A stretch of DNA of 16,588 nt from NCBI GenBank assembly GCA_003501365.1, contig DNPP01000456.1, positions 1-16,588 on the forward strand, written 5' to 3'. A program made the translations under genes and the position numbers. The notes below the pieces were generated by a model. The model had not been told where the DNA came from and did not search any database. It saw only the letters and a list, made by a program, of their open reading frames with translations. The DNA is from Bacillota bacterium. GTDB taxonomy: Bacteria; Bacillota; UBA4882; UBA8346. This document shows, in pieces, positions 1-6,792 of this stretch (positions are counted from its first letter, which is position 1; every line of letters begins with the position of its first letter).

Positions 1-332
1 CGGGCGGCCATTTCCAAAACGACTTCCGGCGGGTCTTGCAGATCGGCGTCCATAATAACGACGGCCTTTCCGCAAGCCAAATCCATTCCGGCGGTAATCG
101 CGATCTGGTGGCCGAAATTACGGGAAAAATGAATCACTTTAAAGCGAGAGTCCTTGATGTGCATATCGATCAGCAGCGGATAACTGGCGTCCATACTACC
201 ATCGTCAATTAAAAGCACTTCTGCGTCGCCGTCCAATTTTTTGATTAAGCCGCACAAACGGTTATATAACTCCGGTAGAGTTTCTTCCTCGTTATAAACG
301 GGAATGATCAATGAATAATCCGGATTTTGCAT
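1..332 (-). CDS. Family 2 glycosyltransferase, N-terminal part (cut by window edge)
   Basis: The visible 110 residues start MQNPDYSLIIPVYNEEETL, the nucleotide-sugar-binding opening of GT-A fold family 2 enzymes. They continue with LLIDDGS (about residues 41-47), HFSRNFGHQ and IMDADLQDPPE, which contains the metal-binding DAD motif. This pattern is typical of DPM1/GtrB/ArnC-like enzymes that load a sugar from a nucleotide donor onto polyprenyl phosphate at the inner membrane face; the exact sugar cannot be told. The start is the ATG at 330-332, preceded by a GAGAGGGTG ribosome binding site. The C-terminus, where GtrB-like proteins carry two membrane helices, lies outside the window. It is downstream of the family-39 glycosyltransferase on the same strand, with a 221-bp gap. 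That pairing fits a lipid-linked sugar donor enzyme working with a membrane transferase. The family call is firm; the specific role is inferred. Confidence 0.93.
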   Translation of the reverse strand, partial: MQNPDYSLIIPVYNEEETLPELYNRLCGLIKKLDGDAEVLLIDDGSMDASYPLLIDMHIKDSRFKVIHFSRNFGHQIAITAGMDLACGKAVVIMDADLQDPPEVVLEMAA

Positions 333-412
333 CAGCACCCTCTCTTCTTTATCAATCTGTATTAATTAAAGCGCTGTTTTTAATAATGGTTGATTCTACA
401 GGTATTCTTATT

Positions 413-484
413 CTCGCGCGGAGGCGCAGGGGCGCAGAGCTTTAAAACCCATCTGTTCTCCGCGTCTCCGCGTCTCTGCGCGAG
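413..484. repeat. GC-rich hairpin repeat (CGCAGAG/CGCGGAG type)
   Basis: Left arm 413-439 and right arm about 458-484 pair over about 27 positions, with G-T wobbles and two mismatches, around a loop near TTTAAAACCCATC. Each arm consists of iterated 8-9 base units such as CGCAGAG and CGCGGAGA. A T-rich run (TTTTTGTTTTT) follows on the plus strand, but both flanking genes run on the minus strand, so it does not fit as their terminator. Units of this kind are familiar as dispersed intergenic repeats in many environmental bacterial genomes. A similarly familiar GGATTnAC repeat is at 9353-9390. Confidence 0.75.
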
Positions 485-553
485 TTTTTGTTTTTGGTAG
501 TCGATTTTATCAAACGGATATATTAATCAATCATTTCAAGAACATAGCCGTAA

Positions 554-2176
554 TCAATAATAATACACCTGTTTTTTCCAAATTTTTTGGAAATTGGCCT
601 TTGGTTTCCGGCAGATATAAATCGACAGGCAACCGCCCCGATATACACTGTATTTGTTGGCATTAAATGATTTAGCCGGATTCACTTCTTCAAAGTAACT
701 ATATGCAGGGAATGGGGTAAAATCATCTACCATAATCGCAACTGCCGGAGCCTTGCCGGATTTGAATTGATCTTCTCCCCATATTTGATAGGAGAGACAG
801 TTGCTCGTCGCCTCGGGAAGGCCATATTGCTTCCCCAGTAGGTTAATGGCGCCCGCATCCCAATAAAAGCCTGCCCATATCATACAGTTCTTGCGGTCAA
901 CTTCCGGCAAGCTGTGATAAACTGAGGATACTTGTTCGACTATCTCCGGCCATCCCACCGAGAATCGATGATGTTGCGGCAGGATACCCGGCTCATAATC
1001 ACCCCTCTTGATAAAATTCGGAGTGGCTGACCAATATTGCGCTAAGACAGGAGGCGGCAAGAGCGGAAGAGACATCGGGGCCATCAAAACTGCGTTGACT
1101 AAAATAACTCCAATATAAACCCGTTTAAGCCACAAAATACCTTTTCGATTCGCTGCGGCAGCTGCCGTGAGCATTTTTTCAAACCAGACAGCCCCGGCCG
1201 CAAGTAACGGAAAGCAGGCCGAAACCATTTCCCGGGCTTCTAATTTTATCAGACCGGTATAAAATACAACCAAAATAAGGGAGGTGAAGCCTAATATCCG
1301 GTATTTCTTCCCTTCCCTGTGAAATAAGGTATAAACTAACCCTGATAGCCAAACCGGGAGAAAAAACGGATTTAACCAAAAGAAGAAAAGTGATATAAAA
1401 AATTGCAAGGGTTGCTGGTGCGGCCTGATGGAGTCTAAAGCATAATGATGAAAATAGGCAACCAAAGGCCAACTGTGAACCGATTGCCACACCAGATAAG
1501 GTGTGCAGATTAACGCTGCAATGACCGCCGCCAGCCACGGCCAGACAGTGAGGAAGCTTTTCCGCCTTGAAGTTAAAAGTAGAGAGAGCACTAAAGCCCC
1601 GCCTGTATAGATTATTATCAGTTTGGTCATTGCGCCCAGCCCGGCGGCGAGTCCGAGAAGCAGCCAACTTCGCGCACAAGTCCGTGTTGGTGTTTCCTGA
1701 TTGATGATGATTCGGATTACCAGATAAAAAATGATGATAGTTGCGAGTTGCTCAAAGGGATCATAGGTAAAAACGGAGCAGACATATAAAATATAAGGAG
1801 CCGTGAGTACCGTCAAAGCGCTAAACCATTGGGCGAACCGGCCTCCGCCGAGTTCCCGGGCAGTCAATCCGGCGAAATAAACCATGACCGCTCCGGCGAT
1901 AGCGGGTAAAAGATGAATTGCAAACAACGAAGTACCCAAGATCGAACGGGATATGGCCGCCAAATATGCCACTAATGGTGGAACATCGACATAACCGAAG
2001 TCAAGATGTTTGGCCATAGCCAGCCAATAAAATTCATCCCCGAAATAGCCGTAACCGGTGCTGGTCAATAAATGGATTAGCAATTTGGTTGAGGCCAGGT
2101 AGAACAAAATAGCGGTATCACTCCATAAAACAGGCCGGGTCAGGAATTTAGTTTCCAGTCGATTCATGATATTCAT
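554..2176 (-). CDS. Family 39-type (PMT_2/ArnT-like) membrane glycosyltransferase
   Basis: This 540-residue protein has about ten to twelve hydrophobic spans over residues 20-380 and a more polar C-terminal region from about 385. The first outer loop carries GDEFYWLAMAKHLDFGYVD with the acidic pair D47-E48, the hallmark of PMT_2/Glyco_transf_39 enzymes that take a sugar from a polyprenyl-phosphate carrier outside the membrane. A second conserved loop motif, FTYDPFEQ, is near residues 136-143, and GAMTKL near 181-186. The first ATG is chosen (2174-2176) because GGGGGC lies about nine bases upstream; a second ATG is three codons in. It is the first gene after the divergent promoter at 2289-2317, which contains a BlaI-type site, so repression by the neighbouring BlaI-like protein is likely. 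The acceptor is unknown; lipid or cell-wall polymer glycosylation are both possible. Confidence 0.9.
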   Translation of the reverse strand: MNIMNRLETKFLTRPVLWSDTAILFYLASTKLLIHLLTSTGYGYFGDEFYWLAMAKHLDFGYVDVPPLVAYLAAISRSILGTSLFAIHLLPAIAGAVMVYFAGLTARELGGGRFAQWFSALTVLTAPYILYVCSVFTYDPFEQLATIIIFYLVIRIIINQETPTRTCARSWLLLGLAAGLGAMTKLIIIYTGGALVLSLLLTSRRKSFLTVWPWLAAVIAALICTPYLVWQSVHSWPLVAYFHHYALDSIRPHQQPLQFFISLFFFWLNPFFLPVWLSGLVYTLFHREGKKYRILGFTSLILVVFYTGLIKLEAREMVSACFPLLAAGAVWFEKMLTAAAAANRKGILWLKRVYIGVILVNAVLMAPMSLPLLPPPVLAQYWSATPNFIKRGDYEPGILPQHHRFSVGWPEIVEQVSSVYHSLPEVDRKNCMIWAGFYWDAGAINLLGKQYGLPEATSNCLSYQIWGEDQFKSGKAPAVAIMVDDFTPFPAYSYFEEVNPAKSFNANKYSVYRGGCLSIYICRKPKANFQKIWKKQVYYY

Positions 2177-2253
2177 TTTTGATGTGCCCCCTTTTTAAAC
2201 AATAGTAATAATTGCACTTTTTGAGTTTGTTCTGACTGCAAACCTTTTGAAAT

Positions 2254-2317
2254 TTGTTTATATAAGTAGACAGTCTACAGACGTAAACAATATAACATCT
2301 TTAAATACCCTTGTCAA
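2254..2317 (-). promoter_or_regulatory. Divergent promoter of glycosyltransferase operon with BlaI-type operator
   Basis: Read on the minus strand, TTGACA (2312-2317), a 17-base spacer and TATATT (2289-2294) form a good sigma-A promoter. The -10 box runs straight into GTTTAC-N4-GTAGAC, which contains TACGTCTGTA (TACAGACGTA on the plus strand, 2276-2285), matching the TAC-N4-GTA pattern of BlaI/MecI operators. The site is part of a larger dyad centred on 2272: TTGTTTA (2254-2260) matches TAAACAA (2284-2290), and GTAGAC (2266-2271) matches GTCTAC (2273-2278). Bound repressor would cover the -10 box and the start of transcription. Confidence 0.75.
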
Positions 2318-2397
2318 TCGTCAGCGTGCAATACTGATTTACCCATGATAGACCCCTATATATTGGGGATTTTAAAATCATTGCTTTATTGAACAAA

Positions 2398-2450
2398 TTG
2401 ACAAAGAACGCAAAATAGTGATATATTGTTTACAATCGTAGTCGTATCGG
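2398..2450 (+). promoter_or_regulatory. blaI-like promoter with BlaI-type operator
   Basis: TTGACA (2398-2403), an 18-base spacer and TATATT (2422-2427) form a sigma-A promoter. The -10 box is followed by GTTTACAATCGTAGTC, whose TACAATCGTA (2431-2440) fits the TAC-N4-GTA BlaI/MecI half-site arrangement. The twelve bases TATATTGTTTAC (2422-2433) are identical to those at the divergent promoter, and GTAG recurs at the same offset, so the two sites are copies of one operator. This arrangement predicts autorepression. Confidence 0.8.
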
Positions 2451-2463
2451 GGAGGTTTATAAA

Positions 2464-2859
2464 ATGCCGCCTACTTTAGGCGCTCAGGAATTGGAATTAA
2501 TCCGGTTTATCAGTGATTATCAAATCCCGCTCAGCGCCAGGGAAATTGTAAGCCTGTTCGGAGAACCGCGTGGATTGGCGCGGACCACCGTACTAACCAT
2601 GCTGGAACGTTTGCGTAAAAAGGGGTATTTATTGCGTACCGAAAAAGAAGGAATTTATCATTTTGAATCGCAAACCTCCAAAGGAGAATTCCTGAGAAAT
2701 ATTGTACAGAATTTCGTGGAGAAGACCCTGGAAGGATCTCTTTCACCCTTTGTAGCTTATCTGACACGGGGAGCGAAGATCAGCGATGCCGAATTGGCCG
2801 AATTAAAACAGCTGGTCGCCGATTTGGACAAAAGTCGGGCAAAGCGAAAGGATGAGTGA
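2464..2859 (+). CDS. BlaI/MecI/CopY-family transcriptional repressor
   Basis: This 131-residue protein has the normal family length. Residues 5-70 form the winged helix: a recognition helix around ARTTVLTMLERLRKKG (39-54), then the wing at GYLLRTEKEGIYHFE (54-68). The C-terminal helices (about 74-125) are the dimerisation part, and the segment around GSLSPFV (91-97) lies where family members are cut by the partner protease. Start ATG 2464 follows a strong GGGGAGG site. The gene overlaps the downstream M56 protease gene, the standard arrangement for BlaI-BlaR1 pairs. TAC-N4-GTA operators lie in its own promoter and in the divergent glycosyltransferase promoter. No beta-lactamase or PBP gene is nearby, so the blaI or mecI symbol is not assigned. 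The family call is firm. Confidence 0.95.
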   Translation: MPPTLGAQELELIRFISDYQIPLSAREIVSLFGEPRGLARTTVLTMLERLRKKGYLLRTEKEGIYHFESQTSKGEFLRNIVQNFVEKTLEGSLSPFVAYLTRGAKISDAELAELKQLVADLDKSRAKRKDE

Positions 2860-4292
2860 GGATGGTGATTTGGCCAATCTTTGGCAATGCCTTTACTGTA
2901 GGTTGGATCAAGTTGATAATCCATGCATTATGGCAGGGAAGTTTGGTGTTTATTCTGATATGGTGTATAATCCGGCTATTTCCCAAGATTCACCCCTCAA
3001 TTCAATGCTGGCTCTGGCGCCTGGCCTATATCAAACTGTTAACCGCTTTGTTTTGGCCTAAGCCGGTTAAATTGTATCTCCATTTACAATTCGGTCTCCA
3101 GGAATTGTTTGCCAATTGGATGTTGATTAATTCGCATACCGCCAAGCATCTGGCAAATATGACTCAATCCGTCATGAAGACGGCTTTGCCGGTTCCGGTT
3201 TCCATGGGCCAAACCCCTATTTGGTTTTCCCTATGGCTGGCTGGACTGATTTTATTTACGGGCTACCTGTTCTTGGTATGGCGGCGGCAGCAAATCATAT
3301 TCAAAAACTGTCATCCTATTGAAGACCCTGTTATCCAAGAGCGTTACCAAGAATTGAAGTGCCGCAACAATTTCCGAAAAATGCCGCTGCTGTTAGCCTC
3401 CAATCGGATTGATTCTCCCTTGGTTCAGGGGGTCATCCATCCGAAAATTATTCTACCAACCTCAATATTTACGGATTTTAGTCCTGACGGGCTTCAGTTA
3501 ATACTGGCCCATGAGTTGGCTCATTACCGCCGAGGCGATTTGTTATGGAATTGGTTGCCGGTTATCGCGCGGGCGGTTTTCTTTTTCCTTCCGTTGGTAT
3601 GGCTGGCCGAAAAATGCTTGATCCAAGCGCAAGAAAGTAGTTGCGACCAGTTGGCGGTCCAATTTACCAATGCTTCTAAGGTTGACTTCGGCAATATTTT
3701 GTTACGGGTATCCATCCGGCCGGGGTTAAAAAAACCGGGTGGTTTGACGGCCTATTATGGTTCAAGCTCTAAAAAGGTCTTGCAGAGGAGACTTTCGGCA
3801 CTTCGGTTTGTCCGACAAATGGGAAATAATCAAGCGGTAATTGTAGGTTTTATCTTAATTATACTTGGGGTTGTCACGATTATTCCCTGGCAGCTTACTG
3901 CGGCCAGGATAATCCCGATTAATTTGTGGATTAACTACTTTACGCCCTACCCCTATAATTTTGAAATATCTGCCCATGTCATTCTTCCGGAAAAACAAAT
4001 CAAAAAGACGACCCTGTTAATCGATGATAAAAAGCTGAAAACGGTTTATGATTTAAGCAGTAACTATTTCGGTTATGCTAAACCCAAAGGAAAAAACTTT
4101 CCCCTGATTGGGCCTCATAAAGTGACGGTTAAGGCCATAACTGATGATGGGACAATTGTGGAACAAAACTGGGTTTATTTTCACAGCTGTATGAATTGGA
4201 CTAATCTCTATTCAGGTATATATAATGACAAAACAGTCATTAAAATAGGCCCCTATTTTTGGGTTTTGGATAACCCTCATTATTATAATTAA
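2856..4292 (+). CDS. BlaR1-like M56 membrane zinc metalloprotease with C-terminal Ig-like domain
   Basis: This is a membrane protease that in characterised relatives cuts the BlaI repressor after an outside signal. Hydrophobic spans are near residues 20-40, 52-68, 122-142, 233-252 and 327-348. The zinc motif HELAH is at 219-223, with a downstream E260-x3-D264 (ESSCD) as the expected further ligand region. After the last span, about 130 outward-facing residues do not resemble the penicillin-binding sensor of BlaR1/MecR1: no SxxK motif is seen. Instead residues about 370-443 read like a beta-sandwich, with LLIDDKKL and GPHKVTVKAITDDGTIVEQNW, typical of bacterial Ig-like (Big) repeats. Start is GTG 2856, or ATG 2862; a GAAAGG site suits either. 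It overlaps the blaI-like gene by four bases, implying coupled translation. The signal sensed is unknown. Confidence 0.9.
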   Translation: MRMVIWPIFGNAFTVGWIKLIIHALWQGSLVFILIWCIIRLFPKIHPSIQCWLWRLAYIKLLTALFWPKPVKLYLHLQFGLQELFANWMLINSHTAKHLANMTQSVMKTALPVPVSMGQTPIWFSLWLAGLILFTGYLFLVWRRQQIIFKNCHPIEDPVIQERYQELKCRNNFRKMPLLLASNRIDSPLVQGVIHPKIILPTSIFTDFSPDGLQLILAHELAHYRRGDLLWNWLPVIARAVFFFLPLVWLAEKCLIQAQESSCDQLAVQFTNASKVDFGNILLRVSIRPGLKKPGGLTAYYGSSSKKVLQRRLSALRFVRQMGNNQAVIVGFILIILGVVTIIPWQLTAARIIPINLWINYFTPYPYNFEISAHVILPEKQIKKTTLLIDDKKLKTVYDLSSNYFGYAKPKGKNFPLIGPHKVTVKAITDDGTIVEQNWVYFHSCMNWTNLYSGIYNDKTVIKIGPYFWVLDNPHYYN

Positions 4293-4369
4293 TGGTAATC
4301 GGTGTCGACTGCCAATAATCAATCGGCATCGTAGGTTTGATTCCTATCAAGCGCGCATATGTAATAAAC

Positions 4370-4404
4370 AGGGATTCCGGGGTTTCGGGAACCCTTTATT
4401 TTTT
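4370..4404 (+). terminator. Intrinsic terminator after blaI-M56 operon
   Basis: An inverted repeat (AGGG-A-TTCC at 4370-4378 against GGGAACCCT at 4387-4395, one bulged A) is followed by a T-rich run to 4404. It sits 78 bases after the M56 stop and closes the two-gene operon. Confidence 0.75.
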
Positions 4405-4653
4405 CCTGATTCAGGGTTGTCAATTTATGTCAAATTTGAAAGGGCCTTGGCTGGTTTTTTAGATGGGATAATAATAATTGACAGTAGGGTAAAAAGATAG
4501 CTCCGTGAAGTGGTTGCCATATTAAATATATTTCTAAACATGACAATAAGCTGTCAAATTTTTGGTGTATACTTAAAATAAAGGCATGAAACAGCCGTAA
4601 AAATTGACTGTTTTGCGCCCAAAACTTAAGTTTGACAAATAGGAGTGGCTAAA
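4405..4653 (+). promoter_or_regulatory. Intergenic region with small inverted repeats upstream of Fpg-like gene
   Basis: No gene is visible in this stretch. It holds several TGACA/TGTCA words, including an inverted pair TGACA-N6-TGTCA (4541-4556). A TATACT box is at 4568-4573 without a convincing -35, and TTGACT (4604-4609) has a hairpin GTTTTG-CGCC-CAAAAC (4610-4625) downstream. These could be promoter and operator parts for the glycosylase gene, but no single promoter is clear-cut. The true start of the next gene is fixed by AGGAG at 4641-4645, eight bases before ATG 4654. Confidence 0.35.
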
Positions 4654-5487
4654 ATGTTGGAACTCCCCGAAGCCAATGTCATTGCACAGCAGGTCAACAA
4701 ATCATTACAAGGCAAGCGGATCTCGAATGTCAATGCCAATTGCTCTCCTCACAAATTCGCTTGGTTTTACGGCGAGCCGCGAAATTATTATCAGCTGCTT
4801 GCGGAAAAAGTCATTGAAAAGGCGATTCCCTGCGGGGGCATGATTGAAATCAGCGCCGGGGATGCGCGGATTCTTTTGGGTGATGGAGTCGGGTTACGAT
4901 ATTATGGCGCCGGCGAAGAACTGCCCGTTAAACATCAATTGCAGATCGAGTTTGACGATTTATCGTCACTGGTCGGTTCAGTGCAGATGTATGGCGGTCT
5001 TTGGGCTTTCCCGGAAGGGCAGTTTGATAATCCTTATTATCAAGCGGGTAAGCAAAAAATCTCCCCTCTGAGTGAACAATTTGATTTTGATTACTTCGGT
5101 TCACTTTTGGAAGATGGGAAGCCCAAACTGAAATCATTATCGGCGAAAGCCTTTCTGGCCACCGAGCAACGCATACCCGGGCTTGGCAATGGTGTGCTGC
5201 AGGATATTTTGTGGGCCGCCCGGATTCACCCCAAACGGAAGATGGCGACTTTGTCTGAAGAGGAACTGCATCATATGTTCAAAGCGTTAAAAACGGTGCT
5301 CGCCGAGATGACCGCAAACGGCGGCCGGGATACCGAGCGGGATTTATATGGTTGTCCCGGCGGATATAAGACTATTGCTAGTAAAAACACTGTCGACAAG
5401 CCCTGCCCAACCTGTGGGACGTTAATTAAAAAAGAAGCCTTTTTGGGCGGAAGTATTTACTATTGCGGAGGATGCCAGAGGTTATAA
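4654..5487 (+). CDS. Fpg/Nei-family DNA glycosylase homologue lacking the N-terminal proline
   Basis: This 277-residue protein has the full Fpg/MutM/Nei architecture. It has an N-terminal beta-sandwich beginning MLELPEA, a helix-two-turn-helix region around IPGLGNGVLQDILWAARIHP (174-193), and a C-terminal zinc finger C251-x2-C254 with C271-x2-C274. Active Fpg enzymes begin MPELPE and use the proline after the initiator Met as nucleophile. Here that position is leucine, while the following glutamate is kept. From memory, a Clostridia subfamily beginning MIELPEA shows the same change, so this is probably a subfamily trait and not a sequencing error. ATG 4654 is preferred over GTG 4645 because the GTG falls inside the AGGAG ribosome binding site. 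The family call is strong; glycosylase activity is uncertain, and nucleic-acid binding or a different repair chemistry is possible. Confidence 0.88.
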   Translation: MLELPEANVIAQQVNKSLQGKRISNVNANCSPHKFAWFYGEPRNYYQLLAEKVIEKAIPCGGMIEISAGDARILLGDGVGLRYYGAGEELPVKHQLQIEFDDLSSLVGSVQMYGGLWAFPEGQFDNPYYQAGKQKISPLSEQFDFDYFGSLLEDGKPKLKSLSAKAFLATEQRIPGLGNGVLQDILWAARIHPKRKMATLSEEELHHMFKALKTVLAEMTANGGRDTERDLYGCPGGYKTIASKNTVDKPCPTCGTLIKKEAFLGGSIYYCGGCQRL

Positions 5488-5874
5488 ATGTGCGACTTTC
5501 TCGGAAAGTGGGGCTAAATTCATCTACCCGGCTTTTGGCATGACCATTCGCAGTGGACAACGGGGATTTTTTATCAAGCCCTGGATCGGCTTTGCCCGGG
5601 GTTGAAGCAGAAATATGTAAAGATTTTTGACAGCTCTTACTATTGTCTCTCGCTTGACCACCGGAATTTGGATCAGCTGTTTAGTCGGGAATATGAGTAT
5701 CGGGGTATTGTTTACCGGATGTCCGACATAATTCAAGGAATTTATAGTAGCGCCGGGAGAAGACAGTTTGGACAAGAGTTGTAAAGATGGGTTGCTTGGT
5801 ATGAACATAACCGGGTTTATCCATCCAAATTTAAAGAGTTGCTACTAAACTGTTTACAATGTGGTACTATATAA
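5488..5874 (+). pseudogene. Unrecognised gene interrupted by two in-frame TAA codons
   Basis: ATG 5488 follows the glycosylase stop directly and has AGAGG about seven bases upstream. The frame reads MCDFLGKWG, stop (5515-5517), then IHLPGFWHDHSQWTTGIFYQ onward for 88 codons, stop (5782-5784), then RWVAWYEHNRVYPSKFKELL to a TAA at 5872-5874. All three segments stay in one frame, have the codon usage of the neighbouring genes and read as a single soluble, aromatic-rich protein of about 128 residues. Both stops are one base from a tyrosine codon. I do not recognise the family. Nonsense decay of a gene co-transcribed with the glycosylase is the simplest reading; sequencing error or readthrough are alternatives. 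Confidence 0.6.
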
Positions 5875-5905
5875 AAGAGCTTCACTGTAGAATCAGGAAG
5901 CTCTT
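5875..5905 (-). terminator. Intrinsic terminator downstream of HU gene
   Basis: A perfect 9-bp stem (AAGAGCTTC 5875-5883 with GAAGCTCTT 5897-5905) and a 13-base loop lie just past the HU stop. On the minus strand it is followed by TTTATATAG. It may also serve the plus-strand gene remnant that ends at 5874, as a shared terminator. Confidence 0.75.
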
Positions 5906-5912
5906 ACATTTG

Positions 5913-6191
5913 TTATTTCTTATTAACAACTTCTTTTAGGGATTTACCGGCGGAAAAAACTGGTGCATTCTGGGCGGGAATGTCAATCTCTGCACCGGTC
6001 TGAGGATTACGACCTTTGCGTGCTTCTCGTTTACGAACTTCAAAACTACCGAATCCAATAATTTGTACTTTATCTCCGGCTGCCATTGCTTCGGTTAACG
6101 CCTCAAAAACTGCGTCAACATTTACAGCCGCATCCTTTTTTGTACCGCCCGTTTTTTGGGCTACCTTGTCAATTAAATCTGTTTTTGTCAT
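5913..6191 (-). CDS. hup: HU-family nucleoid DNA-binding protein
   Basis: This 92-residue histone-like protein binds and bends DNA without strong sequence preference and organises the nucleoid. It begins MTKTDLIDKVAQKTGGTKKDA, has the GFGSFEVRKREARKGRNPQTG stretch leading into the DNA-binding beta-arm, and ends SLKEVVNKK; all are textbook HU features at normal length. The start is the ATG at 6189-6191, supported by AGGTGG eight bases upstream; an in-frame ATG ten codons earlier (6221) has no comparable site. It is a single-gene unit with a terminator at 5875-5905. A promoter may lie in the 100 bases upstream (TTGCCT then TGATAC, read on the minus strand). CTTCAA-GCTT-TTGAAG (6216-6231) forms a small inverted repeat in the leader. 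Confidence 0.95.
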   Translation of the reverse strand: MTKTDLIDKVAQKTGGTKKDAAVNVDAVFEALTEAMAAGDKVQIIGFGSFEVRKREARKGRNPQTGAEIDIPAQNAPVFSAGKSLKEVVNKK

Positions 6192-6429
6192 CTGCGATAC
6201 CACCTTTTTATATTTCTTCAAGCTTTTGAAGTATCATAGTTTCTTGGTCAGTAGGCAAATTCCTTCTTTTACAAATATGATATTTGGTTATTTCGGCTCT
6301 AGAAAAGTATTGTCGGATTGCGGGATGTTACTGCTCATAGATATCGAACTTTACATATGGGAGATGTATGATGCACAGTCCGGCAGGATATTCCAAAACT
6401 GAAAGAAGCGCTATTAAAAAATAGAATTT

Positions 6430-6720
6430 AATTGAACCGGTTAATTGTGGCCGTTGATATTCCCATACGTAAGGTTCCCCATAAATCTTCCGACATAAAT
6501 CTGGCGTTTCGCGGGGGGAGAGTGTCGCCAATCAAAGCTAATGATACGGCAATGATACCGGCGGCAAAAAAACCGGTAATTATCCGGAAAATACACAATA
6601 CCCATAAGGACCCGGCCAGGGCGCATCCCAAAGTTCCAATAGCGAGTCCCAAAACGTTCTTCGAAGCCGATTTTCTGGCAAAGCAACAAAGGATAACCGA
6701 ACCCTTGAGGGGATTTAGAA
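6430..6720 (-). pseudogene. MFS transporter remnant (frameshifted, truncated)
   Basis: The minus-strand frame reads NVLGLAIGTLGCALAGSLWV, then CIFRIITGFFAAGI and AVSLALIGDTLPPR. This is a clear match to the TM3-TM4 region of drug-type major facilitator transporters, including the R-x3-G and GD-x2-PP motifs. Immediately after PPR the homology jumps to another frame, which reads KRQIYVGRFMG, the usual continuation. The shift is at a run of six G (6513-6518). Neither the first two spans nor anything after the loop can be found, so only about 70 of about 400 residues remain. It lies between HU and the FAD protein and cannot make a transporter. Confidence 0.75.
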
Positions 6721-6792
6721 AGACTTTAATATACTAAAATACTTTGAGAGATTGGAAAAAGCTATCATATTTTGACCTAAAATAAACCCAAT

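Noticed and set aside
484..495. Plus-strand terminator formed by the 413-484 hairpin and T run
   Set aside because: No plus-strand gene ends there and the stem is made of dispersed-repeat units, so a repeat is the better call.
1179..1679. 166-codon minus-strand frame inside the family-39 glycosyltransferase
   Set aside because: It is a shadow of the real gene in another frame, arginine- and serine-rich and without a motif or ribosome binding site.
2254..2290. Attachment site or recombination site at the large dyad
   Set aside because: No integrase or duplicated core is present, and position over the -10 box with a matching copy at the divergent promoter fits an operator.
4331..4347. tRNA T-arm-like hairpin (GTAGG-TTTGATT-CCTAT)
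   Set aside because: The 5-bp stem and 7-base loop look like a T-arm, but no matching 5' acceptor strand, D-arm or clean anticodon arm is found upstream, and no CCA-proximal stem pairs.
5524..5808. 94-codon open frame on the minus strand
   Set aside because: It lies antisense to the stop-interrupted gene at 5488-5874, whose plus-strand translation is clearly more protein-like and has a ribosome binding site.
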